Under the pieces are notes generated by a model, which was given only the letters and a program-made list of their open reading frames with translations, was not told the DNA's origin and searched no databases. A stretch of DNA of 64,000 bases from Phormidesmis priestleyi Ana. GTDB taxonomy: Bacteria > Cyanobacteriota > Cyanobacteriia > Phormidesmidales > Phormidesmidaceae. The position numbers and the translations under genes are program-made. Location: contig LJZR01000012.1 in the NCBI GenBank assembly GCA_001314865.1, forward strand, positions 92,223 through 156,222, in the 5' to 3' direction. This document shows, in pieces, positions 52,265-60,748 of this stretch. How positions within the stretch are numbered: the stretch's first letter is position 1; the number at the start of each line of letters is the position of its first letter.

Positions 52265-54043
52265 ATGTCTCAAACACGGCCCGCTACCGTTCGCCCCATC
52301 GGTGTATACATTCTTTCAGGCTTAGCTGTTGACGCTACAGTCAAGCCCAAATCGCCTCGTCTGCTGGCCATTGATGCCATTCGGGGGTATTTGGTAGAAA
52401 TTGACGTTGAAACCAATAATACGGTCGTTCTTAATCCTTATTCTGTAGCCGATTGGATTGGTGCAACGGGTCTAGCCGTTTGGCAAAACACCGTTTGGTT
52501 TACTCGGGGTTCGTCTGTTTTTACCTGTACGTTGACTCGGCCAGAGGCTGAGACGCCTCACCTATCAACACCTCGGCTATTAACAGAGTTGCCCTATCAG
52601 GCGGATGGGGTGGCCGTTTGGGAGTCTACTTTGTACGTGACCTGCCAAAAAGCAGGCTACATTTATGTGTACGCCAATGGCAGCAGCGACTGGAGCCAAA
52701 AAATCCGCCAGCCTGGTATTGGGATCGAAAATATTACGGCGACTGAATCGGCATTGTGGGTGTGCGATCGCACAGAACAATCCGTCTTTTGCCTAGATCG
52801 CGCCACAGGCGATTTGAACTTTGCCGCGCTGACGCCATTTAGCTCACCCACGGGCATTACCTTTTATCCTCAGACATCTCCTGAAACATCTTCTGAGACA
52901 TCTCCTGAAACATCTTCTGAGACATCTCCTGAAACATCTTCTGAGACATCTGAAGACGCATCCATAAACGCCGTCAATACAGACATCTGCTACGTCGCTT
53001 ATGCAGATGAGGAAGTTTACATCAGAGACGATCCTAACTCGGCAGACCCGTATCAGGTCACTTTTCGCGATCGCACCTTCATTCATCCCCTCTACATTCA
53101 CCACAACGCCGCCGAGCACTACACCCTTTCCAACGGCTACCTCACCGAAATTGAATATGTCGAAGAACTGCTGCCACTAGAAGACGTACCCTCACTCAGC
53201 AACGTAGAATGGCGCATTGCCCTACCTGCCGATACACTGCGCCAAAAAGTCCGCAGCGTCACCCCAGTGGGTCACGCCTTCACCGAAGAAATCCAAGATG
53301 GTCAGCGAGTCGCCGTTTACCGTTTTGATGAGCTTACGCCGTTTGAGGCAGGCTTAATCGGCTGGAAAGCCACAGTCGAAATGTACAGCATCAAACACAC
53401 ACTCACTCCCCGAGATGTAGAATCAGCACCGTCCCTATCAGCAGACTTTCAGCAGCGCTATTTAGTCGATGACGACGAGCTGTCTATGGATCATCCCTTG
53501 ATTCAAAAAGCGGCGAAAGAAGCGGTCGGCACCGAAACCAACATTTTGAGAAAAGCGCTAAAGATTCGCAACTACGTATATGACAAACTCGCCTATGGCA
53601 TTCAGCCCAAAATCGACACACCGGATATCGCCTTAGCACGAGGCGTCGGTTCTTGTGGCGAGTATGTGGGGCTGCTGCTGGCCCTATTTCGCCTAAACGG
53701 CATTGCCTGTCGTACCATTGGCCGCTACAAGTGCCCGCAAAAGTCCGAACTCCGAAACCTCCCCCTAGAGCCCGACTACAACCATGTGTGGTTAGAATTT
53801 TATGTGCCTGACATTGGCTGGCTGCCCATGGAATCGAACGTCGATGACGTGCTCGAACAAGGCCCCTATCCCACCCGATTTTTCATGGGGCTTGCCTGGT
53901 ACCATACCGAACTAGGCAAAGGCATCCCCTTTGCCAAGCTCAAAGCCGACAACCGACCCGAAAAATTCTCACTCAGCGATTTGGCCATCAACCACATTCG
54001 CTTCACCATTCGAGCAGAACTCGACCCCTCCCAACAATCATGA
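52265..54043 (+). CDS. Transglutaminase-like protein with N-terminal propeller-like region
   Basis: The 592-aa protein has an N-terminal ~200 residues resembling beta-propeller blades (WQNTVWFTRGSSVF, WESTLYVTCQKAGYIYVY). The C-terminal transglutaminase-like domain has Cys in GVGSCGEYVGLLLALFRLNG, His in DYNHVWLEFYVP and Asp or Asn in LPMESNVDD. Such domains are usually peptidases or amidases. An ETSPETSS repeat tract (52871-52950) separates them. There is no signal peptide. The stop overlaps the isoaspartyl-peptidase start (ATGA), so the two are co-translated. Confidence 0.85.
   Translation: MSQTRPATVRPIGVYILSGLAVDATVKPKSPRLLAIDAIRGYLVEIDVETNNTVVLNPYSVADWIGATGLAVWQNTVWFTRGSSVFTCTLTRPEAETPHLSTPRLLTELPYQADGVAVWESTLYVTCQKAGYIYVYANGSSDWSQKIRQPGIGIENITATESALWVCDRTEQSVFCLDRATGDLNFAALTPFSSPTGITFYPQTSPETSSETSPETSSETSPETSSETSEDASINAVNTDICYVAYADEEVYIRDDPNSADPYQVTFRDRTFIHPLYIHHNAAEHYTLSNGYLTEIEYVEELLPLEDVPSLSNVEWRIALPADTLRQKVRSVTPVGHAFTEEIQDGQRVAVYRFDELTPFEAGLIGWKATVEMYSIKHTLTPRDVESAPSLSADFQQRYLVDDDELSMDHPLIQKAAKEAVGTETNILRKALKIRNYVYDKLAYGIQPKIDTPDIALARGVGSCGEYVGLLLALFRLNGIACRTIGRYKCPQKSELRNLPLEPDYNHVWLEFYVPDIGWLPMESNVDDVLEQGPYPTRFFMGLAWYHTELGKGIPFAKLKADNRPEKFSLSDLAINHIRFTIRAELDPSQQS
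52871..52950 (+). repeat. 24-bp in-frame tandem repeat in transglutaminase gene
   Basis: The unit ACATCTTCTGAGACATCTCC-like (24 bp) recurs three times, encoding ETSSETSP repeats between the two domains. Confidence 0.88.
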
Positions 54044-54987
54044 CTTACTCTCTCATCATCCATGGCGGCGCAGGTGCCCTCGAAGATCTTAAATACGAAG
54101 CAGATGAATCAAAATTTAAAGCCAGCATCGTTGAGATTCTCGAAGCTGGACGACAAAAACTAGCCCAAGGCGAGGCAGCATTAGATGTTGTTGAATACTG
54201 CGTGAATCTCTTAGAGAACAATCCGCTGTATAACGCAGGCAAAGGATCGGTACTCAACGAAAATGGCCAAGTTGAAATGGATGCCGCCCTAATGAACGGC
54301 AGTGACCTCCGCGCGGGGGCCGTCACCTGCGTTAAAAACGTCAAAAATCCGATCTCTCTTGCTCGCAAGGTCTTAGAACAGGGCGATCATGTCATGCTGG
54401 CGGGCGAAGGCGCATTAGAATTTGCCAAATTCTCTCAAGCAGAGCTGTGCCCTGATGAATATTTCATCACAGCGGCCCGAGTAAAACAGCTCGAAGAAGC
54501 CAAATCCGCTGGCCGGATGACGCTAGATCATGAACGTGTGAAACCGGATCAAAAACCGGATCAAAAGCCCGCTCAAAAATTAGGAACTGTAGGCGCGGTC
54601 GCCCGTGATCAACAAGGCAACTTAGCGGCAGCCACCTCTACCGGCGGACTGGTCAACAAACGCTGGGGCCGAGTTGGCGACACGCCTGTCGTTGGCGCGG
54701 GGGTCTTTGCCGACAACGAAACCTGCGGCGTATCGGCCACTGGATATGGAGAACAGTTTTTACGCACGGTTTTTGCCAAAACCGTTTCGACTTATGTGCA
54801 GTTTAACGGCATGAATGCCGCCGAAGCCGCTACCGCTGGGGTTGACTATTTGGTTCGCAAAGTCAATGGCGAAGGCGGCGTGATTGTGATTGACCATCAA
54901 GGCAAATGCGCCTCGGCTCAGTCTACTTCTGGCCTGATTCACGGCTGGATTGAGGCAGGCGGTGAGGCCATCTGTAAGCTGGGGTGA
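54040..54987 (+). CDS. iaaA: Isoaspartyl peptidase / L-asparaginase (type 2)
   Basis: The 315-aa Ntn-hydrolase has IIHGGAGAL at the start, NPLYNAGKGSVLNENGQVE, the autoprocessing site before Thr183 in LGTVGAVARD and GDTPVVGAGVFAD plus SATGYGEQFLR. The enzyme cleaves isoaspartyl dipeptides, including beta-Asp-Arg from cyanophycin, and asparagine. A lysine/proline/glutamine repeat (VKPDQKPDQKPAQK) lies in the loop just before the catalytic Thr. It overlaps the upstream transglutaminase by 4 nt. AgrE, which consumes arginine, is about 4 kb away. Confidence 0.94.
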   Translation: MTYSLIIHGGAGALEDLKYEADESKFKASIVEILEAGRQKLAQGEAALDVVEYCVNLLENNPLYNAGKGSVLNENGQVEMDAALMNGSDLRAGAVTCVKNVKNPISLARKVLEQGDHVMLAGEGALEFAKFSQAELCPDEYFITAARVKQLEEAKSAGRMTLDHERVKPDQKPDQKPAQKLGTVGAVARDQQGNLAAATSTGGLVNKRWGRVGDTPVVGAGVFADNETCGVSATGYGEQFLRTVFAKTVSTYVQFNGMNAAEAATAGVDYLVRKVNGEGGVIVIDHQGKCASAQSTSGLIHGWIEAGGEAICKLG

Positions 54988-55094
54988 GGTTTGAATGATG
55001 CGAGCTGCTGTATCTCGCATCAATTCACTAGCCAAGTGCTTTTCTAAAATTTCGCTGTTTGTTGGGTGGTCACGCGATCGCGCCCACCTCCATT

Positions 55095-55141
55095 GCAATC
55101 TGTCGCAATCTGTCGCAATCTATCGATATCTATCGATATCA
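55095..55141. repeat. Short tandem repeats after iaaA
   Basis: AATCTGTCGC occurs twice and ATCTATCGAT twice in a row between the convergent iaaA and DUF3616 genes. No clear terminator was found. Confidence 0.6.
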
Positions 55142-55146
55142 CAGAC

Positions 55147-56235
55147 TTAATCGTCCAAATTTGGCATTCGGAAGACATCTGCAAACAGCGACTTTTTATT
55201 AACCCGGCGCTCGTCGCTCGGCGAATCGTAAACAACCATCAGCGCATCGTCGTATCCTAGGCAGGGAAAAAGGGCCAGCCCTTCGGCATGATCCACACCG
55301 GGAATAAAAGGGAGATCAAACAATACGCTGAGCGCATCTTCGCTTTGTTCCCAAATGGTATGGTTGCTGTGGTCGGGTAAGTTTTTGACCTGAAAGACCT
55401 GCATTGCCCCTTCTAGCTCCATCGTAGGCCCTGCCAAAATAATTAAATTGTTGTTTCGTAAGCACAGCTCTCGAACGCCCAGTCCGTTGAGATCAACAAA
55501 GTGTTTACGATAAATTTCGCCCTTATCGCCAATCTCTTTAGCGGTTAAAACGCCCGGCTCGGACTCTTCTAGCTCTAGCTCTAATATGATTGCGCGGCCG
55601 CGTAACACCGGGCCGCGCAAGCCCAAATACACTCGATTGCCTAAAACGGCTAGCCCTTCAATATCTAGCCCGTTGTCTTTTGAGGGTAAGCGCATTTGAA
55701 CAAAAGGGCCGATATGCTCATCTTGGGCGAGGGCTTCCATGAGCATGTTGTGTTTTTTGGTTTTGCGCAGTAAAGCAGCTGTAAGCGTGTCTTCTTCACT
55801 ATTTGAGGGCTGGTAAGATTTCACTAGCTGGCCGTTGATAACCGGTACTCTAGCAAGCAGGTAGCGATTGGCGTCGGTTTCAATTTCGGCCAGAGCCTGA
55901 ATATCTTTTTTGTATTTTTTGCCTTTTGGCTGATTGCGCTTTGCACTGTGAGAGCCGACTAGCCAAAGGTAGCCGTCAGAATAGTCCATGCCTTCGATAT
56001 CGATTTCAGAGTCGGCGTCAAACAGCTTGATGAGGTCACCTGCGGCAAAGCGCTGATGGTTGCCGTAGATGCAGGGCGCAGTTGGGCTCAATCGTTCGAT
56101 GCTGGTGAGTTCGTCGGAGCCTAGCCATAGGCTGCCGTCGGGGGTGCGGGCGATCGCAGAAATCTCCCCACTCAAGTCGGCGTCTGGGCTATCAAACTGA
56201 AGCAAAACACGGCTGAGCAAAAAGCTATTAGGCAT
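55147..56235 (-). CDS. DUF3616 family protein
   Basis: The 362-aa protein matches DUF3616: DGSLWLGSDELTSIERL, DIEGMDYSDGYLWLVGSHS, DIEGLAVLGNRVYLGLRGPVLRG and VDHAEGLALFP. It is predicted to be a beta-propeller, with no signal peptide visible, and its function is unknown. It starts at ATG 56235 and is convergent with iaaA. It has no obvious operon partner. Confidence 0.85.
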   Translation of the reverse strand: MPNSFLLSRVLLQFDSPDADLSGEISAIARTPDGSLWLGSDELTSIERLSPTAPCIYGNHQRFAAGDLIKLFDADSEIDIEGMDYSDGYLWLVGSHSAKRNQPKGKKYKKDIQALAEIETDANRYLLARVPVINGQLVKSYQPSNSEEDTLTAALLRKTKKHNMLMEALAQDEHIGPFVQMRLPSKDNGLDIEGLAVLGNRVYLGLRGPVLRGRAIILELELEESEPGVLTAKEIGDKGEIYRKHFVDLNGLGVRELCLRNNNLIILAGPTMELEGAMQVFQVKNLPDHSNHTIWEQSEDALSVLFDLPFIPGVDHAEGLALFPCLGYDDALMVVYDSPSDERRVNKKSLFADVFRMPNLDD

Positions 56236-56547
56236 AGAAACAGTAAAAGATAAAAAACAGCAAAATATAAACGGTATAGCCGATTTGCCGACATTCTACA
56301 AATTATAGGCTCAGCCGAGCATTTGCATCTATCAGAAGAAAGCTCATGCGTCTCTATTCATGCGCCTCTAAAAACAGCATCCCAAAATTTTGCTTGTGTC
56401 AATCATCCTGTAAAGCATCCTGTAGAGAATCCTGTAAAGCTAGTACAAACGACTCATCAAGTTTCGTAGAATCTATAATTTTTCTAAGGTCGCTTTTTAA
56501 GTGTCTGTGGCAGCATAGCGAAAGATGATTCAGGGAAATAGAAACAC

Positions 56548-57132
56548 ATGGCAGCCTCAACCACCGATACCCAACGCTTTCGCTCAGCAACAGATTTTCC
56601 ACAACAAATTCAAACGCTAGAGCGCGAGCAGGCAAACGCTTTGTATGCCGAGATGAGAGAGTGCCTAATTTTTACCAACCGCAGTCGCGCTCAGCTCGTG
56701 CGCAGGAACACAGAGCACAAAGACAAAACGCTACAGCTACGCGACAAAATCGGCAATCTACAGGGCTTGATTAACCAGCTGCAAACCCAAAAGCAAACCC
56801 AGCTCGCCGAAAGAGAAGCCATTATCACTCAGCTCGCAGGCGAAATGCAGGAAATGGATGCTCAGCTCAATACCCTCTCTCAGGCATTTGATGCCGTGGG
56901 CGATGTAGAGTCCGAAGCGCAGTCTCAGTGGGGGAGACTTCTGTTTCCAAAGCGGATTTTGAGCCTGCTCAAGGCTGTAAAAGCGCTAATGCAATGGTAC
57001 AAAAAAGACGAGACACCTGAAATCACTGGAGGCGCTATTGAGATTGAAGTGATTGACGAGGAGCACAGGCGCGATTATCCGCATCAATATACCGATCAAG
57101 CCTCCATCAACCGCGACTTGCTAGATCGCTAA
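56548..57132 (+). CDS. Coiled-coil hypothetical protein, 194 aa
   Basis: I do not recognise this protein. Residues about 20-135 form a long coiled coil (LQLRDKIGNLQGLINQLQTQ, AEREAIITQLAGEMQEMDAQL). A short hydrophobic patch (LLFPKRILSLLKAVKALM) follows, with an acidic C-terminus (IEIEVIDEEHRRDYPHQY). It lies upstream of another hypothetical on the same strand with 121 bp between. CATCCTGTAAAG-type repeats lie in its upstream region near 56405. Confidence 0.75.
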   Translation: MAASTTDTQRFRSATDFPQQIQTLEREQANALYAEMRECLIFTNRSRAQLVRRNTEHKDKTLQLRDKIGNLQGLINQLQTQKQTQLAEREAIITQLAGEMQEMDAQLNTLSQAFDAVGDVESEAQSQWGRLLFPKRILSLLKAVKALMQWYKKDETPEITGGAIEIEVIDEEHRRDYPHQYTDQASINRDLLDR

Positions 57133-57253
57133 CCCTTGCTGAATTGCCAACCCTAGCGGAATCTTGCAAGCCGCTAGGCGCTAGGCGTCGTAAAGCCAAT
57201 TTTAAGAACTTGTATTATGAGATTCATATTCATAGCCGAAATGCACAGAAATT

Positions 57254-57652
57254 ATGGGTAAGCAGAAAATAGATCGACTGCTGGCCAAGCTTCAGGACAA
57301 CCACGCACAAGATATTCACGACACCGCCGCGATTTTTACAGTGGCTCAGGGGGCCGTGAATCAGCTCGCGCAGGAAATGGGCCGAACGCCCGACACAAGC
57401 GAGAAGCCATCATCGCTGCTAGCCCCACCGCAGCTTACAAAAGCTGAGCTGATCCATCGCTATGGGAACTACAACGCTTGTCGTTCAGCAGCCAAAAAGG
57501 CCGGTATTACGTTTAGCCGTCAGCCTCGCTGGCCGCAAATCGTAGCCGCCTTTAACTACTTAGAAGGCTGTCAAAAGTGTGTCAATACCTATTTGCAGCA
57601 GCACCCTAGTCCAGACCTTCAAGATATCAAAATCACGCTGTCGCTCAGTTAG
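57254..57652 (+). CDS. Hypothetical protein, 132 aa
   Basis: This small soluble protein has an N-terminal helical half and a C-terminal half (LTKAELIHRYGNYNACRSAAKKAG, then PRWPQIVAAFNYLEGCQKCV). The segment LIHRYGNYNACRSAAKKAGI resembles a helix-turn-helix, but I recognise no family. It is preceded by the coiled-coil gene and followed by an SDR gene on the same strand. Confidence 0.7.
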   Translation: MGKQKIDRLLAKLQDNHAQDIHDTAAIFTVAQGAVNQLAQEMGRTPDTSEKPSSLLAPPQLTKAELIHRYGNYNACRSAAKKAGITFSRQPRWPQIVAAFNYLEGCQKCVNTYLQQHPSPDLQDIKITLSLS

Positions 57653-57784
57653 GGCGTCGCCATAGAATAGCTGACACAACACCGGACACAACACCTAACA
57701 AAAACCTAACAAAACACCTGTGTTGCCGATAACTGTATAGGATAAGGACGCGATAGATAGGGACGAAATAGGGAAGAAATAGGG

Positions 57785-58609
57785 ATGCCAGAGATAAAGG
57801 TGGCCATTGTTGGCTGTGGATATGTAGGGTCAGCGGTGGCTGAGCATTGGCAGGCGCAGGGGTTAGATGTGCTAGTGACGACGACTCGGGAAGAGCGCGT
57901 AGCAGAGCTAAAACCCCTGTCGAATCAGGTGGTAGTGCTGAGTGGAACGGATCGCGATCGCCTACAAGCGGCTTTGGCCGACCGCCAAGTCGTCCTTTTA
58001 TGTGTGGCCTCCAAACGCGGTGCGAGCTATGCCGATACCTACTTGCGTAGCGCCCAAACCCTCGCGGCGGTGCTCCCGCATACGGCTGTAGAACAGTTGA
58101 TTTACACCAGCAGCTGCTCAGTATACGGCGAGCACAACGGCGCATGGGTAAGTGAGCTAATGCCGCCCATGCCAGCGACAGAAAACGGCAAAATCATTGA
58201 ACAAACCGAAGAGACGCTGCTATCGGCCACTGGGCCGCAGCGAAAGGTTTGCATCTTACGCTTGGGTGGCATTTATGGCCCCGGTAGAACCTTAGAGAAA
58301 ATCTACAGTCGCGCGGCGGGCACCACCCGAGGGGGCAACGGCGCAGAAGCAACAAACTGGGTGCATTTAAGCGATATTGTTGCGGGCATTGACTGGGCAA
58401 AAGAAAAACAACTCGCAGGAATTTATAACTTGGTGCAGGAAGAGGTGCCCAGCGTGCGAGAATTGATTGGCCAGGTGTGCGATCGCTATCATCTAGCCCC
58501 TGTTAGCTGGGACGAAAGCCAGCCAAGCACCCGCAAAAATGTCCGCGTTTCCAATGCCAAAATCAAAAGCACCGGCTACCAGTTTGTCCATCCGAGCTTT
58601 TGGCCTTGA
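57785..58609 (+). CDS. SDR/NAD(P)-dependent epimerase-like protein
   Basis: The 274-aa protein has the dinucleotide-binding motif VAIVGCGYVGSAVAEHW at the start, the YTSSCSVYGEHNGAW active-site strand and RLGGIYGPGRTLEKI. It belongs to the YeeZ-like atypical SDRs. Substrate is unknown. The start at 57785 is preceded by repeated GAAATAGGGA, the last possibly acting as ribosome site. Confidence 0.87.
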   Translation: MPEIKVAIVGCGYVGSAVAEHWQAQGLDVLVTTTREERVAELKPLSNQVVVLSGTDRDRLQAALADRQVVLLCVASKRGASYADTYLRSAQTLAAVLPHTAVEQLIYTSSCSVYGEHNGAWVSELMPPMPATENGKIIEQTEETLLSATGPQRKVCILRLGGIYGPGRTLEKIYSRAAGTTRGGNGAEATNWVHLSDIVAGIDWAKEKQLAGIYNLVQEEVPSVRELIGQVCDRYHLAPVSWDESQPSTRKNVRVSNAKIKSTGYQFVHPSFWP

Positions 58610-58846
58610 ATCGCGTTAGAGATTTACTAGAGATTTACTAGAGATTTATTAGAGATTTACGCCCTTTGTATCGCTCGCTGAATCACCCTCTTACTTTGGA
58701 GAGACGGTTACCGTTGCGCGAGTCTTTAAGCTTTGGGGTAAGAAGGCCTTAAAAAGGAAAGGCGATCGCTTCTAAGGGTTATGACAACTAAGGGTCATGA
58801 CAACTAAGGGTCATGACAACCTCTGAAGGATCGCGGAATTTTGTTT
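58610..58846. repeat. Two short tandem repeats before the GH13 pair
   Basis: AGAGATTTACT is repeated about four times (58618-58660) and ATGACAACTAAGGGTC about three times (58781-58820). They lie in the promoter region of the GH13 genes. No other feature is seen. Confidence 0.8.
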
Positions 58847-60748
58847 ATGACTATTCCCAACGTTCACTGGTGGAGAAATACATCGGTTAGCCCTCAAGTT
58901 TGGACTTGGCAAGATGCTAACCAGGTTGAACATAAAGGAACCTGGTGGCAAAACGCCGTTATTTATCAAATTAATCCGCTCAGCTTTCTGGATACGGACG
59001 GCGATGGACAGGGCGATTTGGCAGGCATTATTGAAAAGTTAGACTATATTGCCAGCCTTGGAGTGGATGCGATTTGGCTATGCCCTATCTTTGAGTCGCC
59101 TATGAAAGATTTGGGCTACGACATTACCGATATGCGGCAAATCGATCCTGCTTTTGGCAGTTTAGAGTTGTTTGATCAGCTGCTAGATGTGGCCCATGCG
59201 GTTGGCATTAAGGTGATTATCGATCAGGTATGGAGCCATACTTCTGAAAAACATCCGTGGTTTTTAGAGAGTCGGCAAAATCAGTACAACGCCCGCGCCG
59301 ACTGGTATTTGTGGGCTGATCCTAAGCCCGATGGAACGCCGCCTAACAACTGGCTCTCGGCATTTACGGGCCGCAGTGCTTGGCAGTGGGCACCCGAACG
59401 ACGACAGTTTTATTTTTATAATTTTTTGCCCTCGCAGCCAGATTTGAACTGGCATAATTCGGCGGTGGTGGAGGCAATTTTAGAGCGATCGCAGTTCTGG
59501 CTCGACAGAGGCGTTGATGGCTTTAGAATTGACGCTCCTAATTTCTTTTTGCAAGATGCCCAGCTCCGCGACAATCCGCCCAGACCACCCGATACGCCCA
59601 GGCCTGAGGGCATAGATGCCGAAAATCCGATGGTGCGACAGCTGTTTAAGTACAACTTTTGTCGGCCTGAAACCCTAGAGGCCATTCGGCCTATTCGAGA
59701 ATTGCTAGACCGCTATCCAGAGGTGGTGTCGCTGGCTGAAGTTACCCTGTGTGACGATTCGGTAGCCTTAGCGAGCGAGTATGTAAAAGGCAATCAGCGG
59801 TTTCATTTGGCCTATCACAGTGCCTTGCTGGCCGATGAGCCGATGAGTGCTGCGCTGATGAAACGCACCCTAGAGCGCACAATTCACCATTTTCGAGAAG
59901 GGGGCGGCTGTTGGATTGTGGGCAATCATGACTATGGCCGGTTGCGATCGCGCTGGACTGGCGCAGATGCTTCTAAAACGCCCTATCCCGAACGTTTTTA
60001 CCGTATGATAGCCGCGCTGTTGCTGTCTTTGCCGGGGGCGTTTTGCCTGTATCAAGGCGATGAGCTAGGACTGCCCGAAGCCACCATCCCGGAAGACATT
60101 CCAGTCAGCCAGATTCAAGATCCCTTTGGCAAGGCCCTGTACCCTGCGATTCATGGTCGCGATGGCTCCCGCACACCCATGCCCTGGCAGCATCAAGCGC
60201 CCAATGCTGGCTTTAGTACGGCTCAGCAGCCTTGGCTCCCCGTCCCGGAGGGGCACTATGCCCGCGCGGTCAACCAGCAGGCCCGCGACCCCCAGTCTCT
60301 ACTCAATACCTGGCGGCGGCTCTTGCATTGGCGGCGGCAGCAGCCAGCCTTACTCGCGGGTGATGTTCAGCTATTAGATACCGAAGAGCCCTTGTTTGGC
60401 TTCATTCGGCAATACGACGGCCAGCGGTTGGTGTGTTTGTTTAACCTGAGCGATGCGTTAGTGCGCTATTCACTGCCTGCTGAACTCAATGACTGTCAGA
60501 TGGTTCAGGGGCTTGGCTTTGAGGTCAACCGGCGAGATAACGTGCTAAAGCTACCTAAATACGGCGCGTTTTTAGGCAACTTGCCTAGTCCTTCGGCCCC
60601 ACTCCGGCCAGACGATCAAGATCTTAACCATCGCCCCTCTCACCTAGCTGAGCCCGATTCTTCTTCTGATCAAGCCTTTGATCAAACCTTGCAGTTAACC
60701 TCTCGAAATAATGGCCAAAGCACTGGCGAATCCGAACTGGTGGCGTAG
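58847..60748 (+). CDS. GH13 alpha-amylase family enzyme (first of pair)
   Basis: The ~633-aa GH13 enzyme has GVDAIWLCPIFESPMKDLGYD, IIDQVWSHTSEKHPWF, nucleophile Asp in GVDGFRIDAPNF, acid Glu in SLAEVTL and the transition-state residues in VGNHDYGRLRSRW. The oligo-1,6-glucosidase/trehalose-synthase-like architecture suggests action on alpha-glucosides; the exact substrate is not decidable. ATG 58847 or TTG 58841 may be the start. A ~35-aa N-terminal extension (NVHWWRNTSVSPQVWTWQD) and a Ser/Asp-rich tail distinguish it from its partner, which it overlaps by 38 bp. Confidence 0.92.
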   Translation: MTIPNVHWWRNTSVSPQVWTWQDANQVEHKGTWWQNAVIYQINPLSFLDTDGDGQGDLAGIIEKLDYIASLGVDAIWLCPIFESPMKDLGYDITDMRQIDPAFGSLELFDQLLDVAHAVGIKVIIDQVWSHTSEKHPWFLESRQNQYNARADWYLWADPKPDGTPPNNWLSAFTGRSAWQWAPERRQFYFYNFLPSQPDLNWHNSAVVEAILERSQFWLDRGVDGFRIDAPNFFLQDAQLRDNPPRPPDTPRPEGIDAENPMVRQLFKYNFCRPETLEAIRPIRELLDRYPEVVSLAEVTLCDDSVALASEYVKGNQRFHLAYHSALLADEPMSAALMKRTLERTIHHFREGGGCWIVGNHDYGRLRSRWTGADASKTPYPERFYRMIAALLLSLPGAFCLYQGDELGLPEATIPEDIPVSQIQDPFGKALYPAIHGRDGSRTPMPWQHQAPNAGFSTAQQPWLPVPEGHYARAVNQQARDPQSLLNTWRRLLHWRRQQPALLAGDVQLLDTEEPLFGFIRQYDGQRLVCLFNLSDALVRYSLPAELNDCQMVQGLGFEVNRRDNVLKLPKYGAFLGNLPSPSAPLRPDDQDLNHRPSHLAEPDSSSDQAFDQTLQLTSRNNGQSTGESELVA

